NCBI GenBank assembly: GCA_900556795.1
Contig: USQD01000090.1
Location: 1 to 7,474 of the forward strand
Source: an uncultured Prevotella sp.
GTDB taxonomy: Bacteria > Bacteroidota > Bacteroidia > Bacteroidales > Bacteroidaceae
Direction: 5' to 3'
DNA length: 7,474 nt
In this document: one piece after another, positions 1 through 7,474 of the stretch
Layout of the letters: each line of letters opens with the position of its first letter
Position numbering within the stretch: position 1 is the stretch's first letter
Notes under the pieces: generated by a model
The model's database searches: none
What the model saw: the letters and a program-made list of their open reading frames with translations, nothing else
What the model was told of the DNA's origin: nothing
Translations under genes and position numbers: made by a program

Positions 1-73
1 AGCGGAAAACGGGACTCGGACCCGCGACCCCAACCTTGGCAAGGTTGTGCTCTACCAACTGAGCTATTTCCGC
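1..73 (-). tRNA. tRNA-Gly, anticodon GCC
   Basis: The reverse complement folds into a complete cloverleaf. The 7-bp acceptor stem pairs 67-73 with 2-8. The D arm has GCTC/GAGC stems at 61-64 and 49-52. The anticodon stem CAACC/GGTTG (43-47 with 31-35) carries loop TTGCCAA, with anticodon GCC at 38-40. The T arm is at 9-25, with one G-U closing pair. The discriminator is U (base 1), as is usual for tRNA-Gly. The window begins at the discriminator, so whether CCA is encoded cannot be seen. It decodes GGC/GGU glycine codons. The T loop reads TCCGAGT rather than the usual TTCGA form, so position 55 is C instead of U. It has its own promoter at 117-147 and is separated from nspC by a terminator. 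Confidence 0.97.
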
Positions 74-116
74 TTATTTCCTACTCTTCATAGGAGCGTT
101 CCTCTGAATGCGAGTG

Positions 117-147
117 CAAAGGTACTACTTTTTTCCGAATTACCAAA
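117..147 (-). promoter_or_regulatory. Bacteroidota-type promoter of tRNA-Gly
   Basis: On the minus strand TTTG (144-147) is followed by 19 bases and then TACCTTTG (117-124). This is a perfect match to the Bacteroidota primary sigma consensus TTTG-N19-21-TAnnTTTG. Initiation would fall near 110, giving a leader of roughly 35 nt before the mature tRNA. That leader contains a small 5-bp hairpin (79-95, TCCTA/TAGGA) just ahead of the tRNA 5' end. Placement directly upstream of the tRNA, and downstream of the nspC terminator, supports an independent tRNA transcript. Confidence 0.85.
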
Positions 148-167
148 CTTTTCTTGAACTTTTTTTG

Positions 168-209
168 AAAAAAAGATGCATTTTGCCCATTTTTCAGGCA
201 AAAACGCAC
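168..209 (-). terminator. Rho-independent terminator of nspC
   Basis: On the minus strand the arms TTTTGCC (197-203... read as complement) and GGCAAAA (181-187) form a 7-bp stem with a 9-base loop (188-196). The stem can be extended past one bulged T (204) by five more pairs, two of them G-U (205-209 with 176-180). The stem is followed almost at once by seven T (complement of 168-174). It lies about 60 bp past the nspC stop codon and just before the tRNA promoter, so it insulates the two units. Confidence 0.8.
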
Positions 210-266
210 CTTTTTCCGTAGTTATTGTACCTTTTTACTGGTTTTCTTCATTCTTTTATCCCGTTT

Positions 267-1442
267 TTAATCCATACGCGAAAGATAATCCTCATATCCA
301 AATTCGCGTAAGATTTCCAAATTTCCATCCAAATGAACGATACCTATAGCCGGATGGGAGATTCCGTTAAAGGTATTTGTCTTCACCGTAGTGTAATGAA
401 GCATATCTTCAAAGATGATATTTTCACCAATTTCCAATTGATGGTCAAATTTCCAGAAGCCCATAAAGTCACCACTAAGGCAACTGTTTCCACCTATTCT
501 ATATATATACTCCCCCTCTGGAGCCTTCATCGGATCATCAACCTCTAATGTTTCAGCATTTCTGATAGCAGGCATATATGGCATCTCAAGGCAATCGGGC
601 ATATGGCAAGTAAAACTAGCATTGATAATAGCCGTCTTGATTCCCTTATCTTCTACCACATCTACAACTTGTGTAACCAGCGGACCTGTTTGCCATCCAA
701 AAGCACTACCCGGCTCCATGATTACCTTCAGATGTGGATAACGGGCATGAAAATCCTTCAATATATTAATAAGGTGTTCCACATCATAGTCTTTACGGGT
801 CATAAGATGGCCTCCACCAAAGTTTATCCATTTCAACTGCGGAAACCATTTGGAAAATTTCTCCTCTATATGTTTCAATGTACGCTCAAATACATCAGCC
901 CCACTCTCGCAATGACAGTGACAATGGAATCCTTCTATGTCAGAAGGCAATTTTTCCGGCAATTTATCTGCAGAAACACCAAATCGCGTACCCGGTGCGC
1001 AAGGATTATATAATAAGGTGGAAACCTCAGAATATTCAGGATTCACCCGCAACCCATATTTGATAGAAGGATTTGCTCGTCGGGCACGTTCATGATATCG
1101 CTCATACTGAGAAAGCGAATTGAACGAAAGATGACTGGAACACCGAGCTATCTCGTCAATTTCATAATCAGTATAAGCAGGCGAGAACGTATGAGCAGGA
1201 CTCCCGAACTTTTCAAAAGCCAATTTTGCCTCACTCAAGGAACTAGCCGTTGTGGAATTGATATACTCTCTAAAGATAGGAAAAGTCTTCCACAAAGCAT
1301 ATGCTTTAAAAGCAAGAATAATTTCCACATCGGCACGCTCAGCCACACTTTTGATGAGCGATAAATTGCGGCGCAGAAGTTCCTCCTCCAAAACGTAAAT
1401 TGGTATGTGAACTTCGCAAAAAGATGATAAATTTACTCTCAT
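267..1442 (-). CDS. nspC: Carboxynorspermidine/carboxyspermidine decarboxylase
   Basis: This is a PLP-dependent fold-III (alanine-racemase-like) decarboxylase. It removes CO2 from carboxyspermidine or carboxynorspermidine, the last step of the aspartate-semialdehyde route to spermidine or norspermidine, in the cytoplasm. From the chosen start it is 391 aa, close to the family's usual ~380. Visible motifs are the PLP lysine in AFKAYA (K46), GLRVNPE at 130-136, a histidine/cysteine-rich strand HCHCHCE at 173-179 (the family's H..H..CE position), phosphate-binding GGGH at 209-212, EPG at 243-245, and the C-terminal catalytic pair in SCLSGD (C321, D325). The frame is open up to 1580, but I place the start at ATG 1440-1442. 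Homology begins there, and a promoter -7 box (1470-1477) lies inside the longer frame. The partner carboxyspermidine dehydrogenase is not in the window. The exact product (spermidine or norspermidine) cannot be told from sequence. Confidence 0.93.
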   Translation of the reverse strand: MRVNLSSFCEVHIPIYVLEEELLRRNLSLIKSVAERADVEIILAFKAYALWKTFPIFREYINSTTASSLSEAKLAFEKFGSPAHTFSPAYTDYEIDEIARCSSHLSFNSLSQYERYHERARRANPSIKYGLRVNPEYSEVSTLLYNPCAPGTRFGVSADKLPEKLPSDIEGFHCHCHCESGADVFERTLKHIEEKFSKWFPQLKWINFGGGHLMTRKDYDVEHLINILKDFHARYPHLKVIMEPGSAFGWQTGPLVTQVVDVVEDKGIKTAIINASFTCHMPDCLEMPYMPAIRNAETLEVDDPMKAPEGEYIYRIGGNSCLSGDFMGFWKFDHQLEIGENIIFEDMLHYTTVKTNTFNGISHPAIGIVHLDGNLEILREFGYEDYLSRMD

Positions 1443-1469
1443 TTCTTGATAAATATTAATTTTATGGTG

Positions 1470-1477
1470 CAAAGATA
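1470..1477 (-). promoter_or_regulatory. -7 box of the nspC promoter
   Basis: The minus strand reads TATCTTTG followed by C, an exact TAnnTTTG match. It predicts initiation near 1463 and a leader of about 20 nt before the nspC ATG at 1442. I find no clear TTG at the expected -33 spacing, so only the -7 element is called. Its position inside the longest open frame is the main argument for the shorter nspC start. Confidence 0.65.
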
Positions 1478-1496
1478 GCTTTTTATCCCGATATAA

Positions 1497-1527
1497 TTGC
1501 ATGTTTGCGAAATTTTTAATACTTTTG
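1497..1527 (+). promoter_or_regulatory. Promoter of the ThiE/TenI-like gene
   Basis: TTG (1497-1499), 20 bases, then TACTTTTG (1520-1527) matches the Bacteroidota TTG/TAnnTTTG consensus. Initiation near 1534 leaves a leader of only about 16 nt before ATG 1550. That excludes the upstream in-frame TTG codon (1544) as the likelier start. The element sits 20 bp from the nspC -7 box, so the two promoters are back to back. Confidence 0.75.
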
Positions 1528-1549
1528 CAGTATAAAATGCATTTTGACG

Positions 1550-2158
1550 ATGAAATTAGCAATAATGACAAAGTCCACATTCTTTGTGGAAGAAGACAAG
1601 ATACTCACCTCGTTGTTCGACGAGGGCATGGACAACCTGCACCTTTTCAAGCCAGGTTCCTCACCCATGTATTCAGAGCGATTGCTCACTTTATTGCCAG
1701 AAGACTACCGTAGCAAGATTACGGTTCACGATCATTATTACCTCAAGCAGGAATACGACTTGGCGGCAATACATATCGATGACCCACTTGCATCAGTACC
1801 AGATGGCTATAAGGGTAAGTACAGCCGCACCTGTACAGATCTCTCCATGTTGAAGGAGATGAAAAAGAAATCAAACTACGTTTTTCTGAAGAATATCTTC
1901 GACTGTATTGAGTTCAAGGATGAAAAATCCTCTTTCTCCATGCAGCAGCTTGAGATGGCTGCCAAGGCTGGACTCATCGACAAGAAGGTATATGCTTTAG
2001 GAGGAATGAGTTTGGAGAACATCAAGATAGCCAAAGAACTTGGTTTTGGGGGTGTTGTCATCTGTGGCGACTTGTGGAACCGATTCGACATCCACAATGA
2101 GAAAGACTTTAAAGAGCTGATTCTCCATTTTGAAAGATTGAGAAAAGCAAGCAGCTAA
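1550..2158 (+). CDS. Thiamine phosphate synthase/TenI-like TIM-barrel protein
   Basis: This 202-aa protein has the length and layout of the ThiE/TenI superfamily, in which ThiE joins HMP-PP to thiazole phosphate and TenI is a thiazole tautomerase. Landmarks in order are HLFKP at 31-35 (position of the Q-x-R-x-K strand), HDHYYLKQEYDLAAIHI at 60-76 (position of NDR...DLA...GVHLGQ), NYVFLKNIFDCIEFK at 109-123 (position of DYV-x-x-GP-x-F-x-T-x-TK), and GGMSLENIKIAKELGFGGVV at 151-170, which matches the phosphate-binding GG(I)..N......G..GV well. Several residues needed for ThiE catalysis are changed: the NDR asparagine is His, the GVHLGQ glutamine/aspartate segment is missing, and the glycine-proline pair is KN. 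No thi genes are adjacent. I read it as a paralogue of the fold, with function uncertain. The start is ATG 1550, not TTG 1544, because the promoter leaves almost no leader otherwise. Confidence 0.7.
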   Translation: MKLAIMTKSTFFVEEDKILTSLFDEGMDNLHLFKPGSSPMYSERLLTLLPEDYRSKITVHDHYYLKQEYDLAAIHIDDPLASVPDGYKGKYSRTCTDLSMLKEMKKKSNYVFLKNIFDCIEFKDEKSSFSMQQLEMAAKAGLIDKKVYALGGMSLENIKIAKELGFGGVVICGDLWNRFDIHNEKDFKELILHFERLRKASS

Positions 2159-2182
2159 GTTCTTTCTCCATAACATTAAAAT

Positions 2183-2225
2183 TATAGTAAATAACTATTC
2201 AAAGCATCTATAGTAAATAACTATT
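2183..2225 (+). promoter_or_regulatory. Duplicated 17-bp dyad element upstream of prs
   Basis: Two identical 17-bp copies, TATAGTAAATAACTATT, lie at 2183-2199 and 2209-2225, separated by 9 bp (26 bp start to start). Each copy contains an inverted repeat, ATAGT-aaata-ACTAT. The second copy ends 24 bp before the prs ATG. No TAnnTTTG promoter is visible in the 91-bp gap between the ThiE-like gene and prs. The pair could therefore be an operator, a nonstandard promoter or a leader RNA structure. The repeat is seen directly; its role is inference. Confidence 0.5.
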
Positions 2226-2249
2226 AATACACATAAACACTAAGTAGAA

Positions 2250-3188
2250 ATGAGTGACAAGAACTCTTTTTTGGTATTCTCTGGTACTAATTCGAGATAC
2301 CTTGCAGAGAAAATCTGCGCTAGTTTAGGTTGCCCACTGGGTAATTTGGTAGTAACCAAGTTCTCTGATGGTGAGTTTGGCGTTTCTTTCGAGGAATCTA
2401 TCCGCGGCCGCGACGTATTCCTTGTGCAGAGCACCTTCCCTAATTCAGACAACTTGATGGAGTTGCTCCTGATGATTGATGCTGCCAAGCGTGCATCTGC
2501 TCGTAACATTATCGCTGTAGTGCCATACTTCGGTTGGGCTCGCCAGGATCGTAAAGACAAGCCACGTGTCAGCATTGGTGCTAAATTGGTTGCCGACTTG
2601 CTTAGCGTAGCAGGCATCGACCGCCTCATCACTATGGACCTCCACGCAGACCAGATCCAGGGATTCTTCGATGTTCCTGTTGATCACCTCTATGCTTCAG
2701 GCGTTATATTGCCATACTTGCAGAGCTTGCGCCTCAAGGATATGGTAATTGCTTCTCCAGATGTTGGCGGTTCTAAGCGTGCCAATACTTATGCTAAGTA
2801 CTTCGGTTGCCCTCTCGTTCTTTGCAACAAGACTCGTGCTCGCGCTAACGTGGTTGCCAGCATGCAGATTATCGGTGATGTAAAGGACAAGAATGTTGTC
2901 ATCATCGACGACATGGTTGACACTGCAGGTACTATTACCAAGGCTGCCGACATCATGAAGCAGGCTGGTGCCAAGACTGTTCGTGCCTGTGCTTCTCACT
3001 GTGTAATGAGTGGTCCAGCTTCAGAACGCGTACAGAATTCAGCTCTCGAGGAGATTGTTTTCACTGATTCAATCCCTTACACCAAGCGTTGCGACAAGGT
3101 TAAGCAGCTCACTATCGCTGATATGTTTGCTGAGACTATCCGCCGCGTAGAGGACAACGAGAGTATTTCTTCTCAGTATCTGGTATAA
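2250..3188 (+). CDS. prs: Ribose-phosphate pyrophosphokinase (PRPP synthetase)
   Basis: It makes PRPP from ribose 5-phosphate and ATP, feeding purine, pyrimidine, NAD, histidine and tryptophan synthesis. The protein is 312 aa, the normal class I length. Visible motifs are FSDGE at 38-42, the ATP-binding YFGWARQDRK at 93-102 (the YxRQDRK signature with a two-residue variation), the metal-binding TMDLHADQIQGFF at 128-140 with H132, SPDVGGSKRA at 169-178, the flexible-loop catalytic residues K194 and R196 in NKTRAR, and the PRPP loop VIIDDMVDTAGT at 217-228. No catalytic residue is missing. Codon use is strongly biased (many GCT, AAG, CGC/CGT), which suggests high expression. The start follows an A-rich leader without a Shine-Dalgarno sequence, as is usual in Bacteroidota. 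It is downstream of the ThiE-like gene by 91 bp and may be partly co-transcribed with it. A terminator follows 25 bp after the stop. Confidence 0.97.
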   Translation: MSDKNSFLVFSGTNSRYLAEKICASLGCPLGNLVVTKFSDGEFGVSFEESIRGRDVFLVQSTFPNSDNLMELLLMIDAAKRASARNIIAVVPYFGWARQDRKDKPRVSIGAKLVADLLSVAGIDRLITMDLHADQIQGFFDVPVDHLYASGVILPYLQSLRLKDMVIASPDVGGSKRANTYAKYFGCPLVLCNKTRARANVVASMQIIGDVKDKNVVIIDDMVDTAGTITKAADIMKQAGAKTVRACASHCVMSGPASERVQNSALEEIVFTDSIPYTKRCDKVKQLTIADMFAETIRRVEDNESISSQYLV

Positions 3189-3212
3189 GGAAATATCATC
3201 ATACAAGTTTAC

Positions 3213-3250
3213 AAGGAGTCTTTCTTTTAAAAAGGGAAGACTCCTTTTTT
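3213..3250 (+). terminator. Rho-independent terminator of prs
   Basis: A 12-bp stem pairs AAGGAGTCTTTC (3213-3224) with GGAAGACTCCTT (3235-3246), with one G-U pair and a 10-base loop (3225-3234). A run of six T (3245-3250) follows. On the other strand no T tract follows the stem, so it acts in the plus direction only. Confidence 0.92.
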
Positions 3251-3282
3251 ATGATTCCATTCTTCCCTTGTTTCTAATCTAC

Positions 3283-3309
3283 ATTCACTTTTCACAATTC
3301 ACTTTTCAC
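3283..3309. repeat. 13-bp short tandem repeat in the convergent gap
   Basis: ATTCACTTTTCAC occurs twice, at 3283-3295 and 3297-3309, one base apart. A related TTTCCAC follows at 3310-3316. It lies between the two convergent terminators and overlaps no gene. Nothing else was found in 3251-3352. Confidence 0.6.
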
Positions 3310-3352
3310 TTTCCACAGCTACAATAACACTGTTCATTGTTCGATTTCAAAC

Positions 3353-3388
3353 AAAAAAATCCTGTATCCCCAAAAGAGATACAGGATT
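3353..3388 (-). terminator. Rho-independent terminator of the glycogen operon
   Basis: Perfect 11-bp arms AATCCTGTATC (3358-3368) and GATACAGGATT (3378-3388) enclose a 9-base loop. On the minus strand the stem runs straight into seven T (complement of 3353-3359). It sits 35 bp beyond the glgP stop and faces the prs terminator. On the plus strand no T tract follows, so it serves glgP. Confidence 0.93.
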
Positions 3389-3422
3389 CATATATTTATA
3401 ATGTGACAATGTCGCTATTATA

Positions 3423-6059
<2,637 letters not shown>

Positions 6060-7405
6060 TTATTTTTCCATACGGGCTTCTGCCTTTCTCAAAGCAAAAT
6101 CGTAAGCATCATAATAGTACTCGATAAAATGCTTCCACAAAGCCTTTTCTGAGAGTTTCTCGGCATTCTTGCGACACTTGTTCACCTGAGTTTTTGTGAA
6201 ACCAGAGTACTTAGCTACAGTATCCTTGATGGCATCAGCCACCTCTGAGTAATTGTAGTCAGTGCGCTTGATTACCTTCACACCATCCTCAATCTCGCTG
6301 TAGCTACCCTTCTCCGAGTTAGCCCAGAGACCGAAACCTGCCAAATCGGTAGTGATGCATGGCACCTTGAAAGCTACAGCCTCCAACGGAGTATAGCCCC
6401 ATGGCTCATAATAAGAAGGATAGATGCAGAGGTCATTACCCAATACAACATCATAGTAGCTCTTGTTGATAATGCCATCATCACCAGTCAAATAGCAAGG
6501 TAAGAAAATCAACTTCACCTTGTCTTCCTTTTTATTATGCATATTGAAGTACTTCAACATACCCAACACATTGTCATGGCTCATATTATGCAACCAATGC
6601 GTAATCTCCGGAACTTCCAATGGAGTATCAAACTTCTTGCCACTTTCCAAACGGTCCAGAAGATCCTGACGTGGATCACCTACCCAACCTGGTACATCGA
6701 TGAATGCCAGAACATTCTTCTTTAAGTTACTATCTCGAAGCAAACGATTCATTGCCTCAATATAAACATCGATACCTTTGTTGCGGAACTCATAGCGGCC
6801 ACTAGTAGAAACGATAAGTGTATCATCGTCCAAGTCTGTACCCATCAAAGCATTAGCAACATCGAGCAAACGCTTTCTTGCCTCTTTACGCTTTTTGGTG
6901 AAAGTAGCAGCCTTAGGCACAAAACTATTATCAAAACCATTAGGCAAAACGAAGTCTACTGGTTTATCCATCAACTCCTTACACTCATTTGCAGTAATGT
7001 CGCTCACTGTTGTAAAACAGTCCACATACTTGGCAGTCTGTTTCTCAATAGAATGCTTGCTCTGCATATTAAGCTCCTGTGCCATCTGATCGCCATTATA
7101 GGCAAAGAGATAGTCATAAAGAGGCTTATTGTTGCCCGCAATACTACGACCGATGCTAGTAGCATGAGTAGTAAATACAGTAGCCACCTCAGGGAGATGC
7201 TTGTTAACATAAAGCACGCCAAGACCGGTCATCCATTCATTACCATGATAGATAACCTTCTTACCCTTTTCCACTACATGTTTATAGAAACTTTCTACCA
7301 CTAAAGCGGCAGCATAAGAGAACATAGAAGCTTCGTCATAATCACCATATGCGTGAAGACTATCTACCTGATAGTCATTCCAAAGCTGTCCATAGATTTG
7401 GTCTT
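6060..7405 (-). CDS. Glycogen synthase, GT3 family (5' end missing)
   Basis: This retaining GT-B glycosyltransferase extends alpha-1,4-glucan from a nucleotide sugar. GT3 is the animal/fungal-type synthase family, found in Bacteroidota in place of GlgA (GT5). Fragment residue 1 is taken at 7401-7403, giving 447 visible residues. Motifs are LHAYGDYDEASMF at 16-28, YHGNEWMTGLG at 52-62, TTHATSIGR at 78-86, SGRYEFRNKGID at 201-212 and PSYYEPWGYTPLEA at 329-342, whose E333 and E341 form the catalytic E-x7-E pair, then ITTDLAGFG at 350-358. The family is usually around 550 aa, so about 100 N-terminal residues are lost at the contig end. The first ATG in the open frame (7325) is not the start, because conserved sequence continues upstream to 7405. 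The in-frame stop at 7404-7406 is created by adapter sequence. It is probably co-transcribed with glgP. Confidence 0.92.
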
Positions 7406-7474
7406 AGATCGGAAGAGCGTCGTGTAGGGAAAGAGTGTAGATCTCGGTGGTCGCCGTATCATTAAAAAAAAAAA
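7406..7474. other. Illumina adapter contamination plus poly-A
   Basis: Bases 7406-7463 (58 nt, starting AGATCGGAAGAGCGTCGTGT and ending GTATCATT) read as the reverse complement of the Illumina TruSeq universal adapter, over its full length. Eleven A (7464-7474) follow, the usual read-through tail past the end of a library molecule. The coding frame of the GT3 synthase is intact up to 7405 and breaks exactly here. This stretch should be trimmed and is not part of the genome. Confidence 0.97.

Noticed and set aside
159..175. Palindrome C-T7-G-A7-G
   Set aside because: The A7 part is the T tract of the nspC terminator. A stem of A-T pairs with a 1-base loop cannot form and needs no separate function.
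968..1000. HCHCHCE cysteine/histidine run in NspC as a novel metal site (approximate region of the gene)
   Set aside because: It falls on the family's conserved H..H..CE active-site strand, so the enzyme's known chemistry explains its position. Extra cysteines alone do not show metal binding.
1443..1580. 46-residue N-terminal extension of nspC
   Set aside because: It has no resemblance to the family, crosses a TAnnTTTG promoter box and reaches into the neighbouring divergent gene.
7464..7474. Poly-A tract as a biological tail or terminator
   Set aside because: It directly follows a full adapter sequence and is explained by read-through past the library molecule.

Overview
The window looks like one end of a draft contig from a Bacteroidales bacterium, most likely a Prevotella/Segatella-type gut species. 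The evidence is as follows. Three promoters match the Bacteroidota sigma consensus (TAnnTTTG at -7; two of them also have a TTG or TTTG about 19-20 bases upstream). Translation starts follow A-rich leaders without Shine-Dalgarno motifs. The glycogen synthase is of the eukaryote-like GT3 family that Bacteroidota use, and polyamine synthesis uses the carboxyspermidine route (NspC). The species assignment is an inference from protein similarity remembered, not searched.

Layout: (1) 1-73, minus strand, tRNA-Gly(GCC) with its own promoter at 117-147. (2) 168-209, an intrinsic terminator that closes the minus-strand nspC gene (267-1442, carboxynorspermidine/carboxyspermidine decarboxylase). (3) 1443-1549, a compact divergent promoter region. 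(4) 1550-2158, plus strand, a small thiamine-phosphate-synthase/TenI-like TIM-barrel protein with an eroded active site. (5) 2183-2225, a duplicated 17-bp element with internal dyad symmetry, just ahead of prs (2250-3188, PRPP synthetase), which ends in a strong terminator (3213-3250). (6) 3251-3422, a short convergent gap with a 13-bp tandem repeat and the opposing terminator (3353-3388). (7) 3423-7405, minus strand, a glycogen module: GT3 glycogen synthase (5' end missing) followed after 78 bp by alpha-glucan phosphorylase GlgP. (8) 7406-7474 is not biological DNA. It is the Illumina TruSeq universal adapter read in reverse complement, followed by 11 A, so the contig was not adapter-trimmed.

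Functionally these are mostly core-metabolism genes: spermidine synthesis, PRPP supply for nucleotides and amino acids, and glycogen synthesis plus phosphorolysis. The GT3/GT35 pair makes and degrades the same polymer and is probably co-transcribed, ending at 3353-3388. I see no mobile element, CRISPR array, defence locus or clearly novel multi-gene system. The points most worth checking are the adapter-derived contig end, the duplicated dyad ahead of prs, and the degenerate ThiE-like protein.
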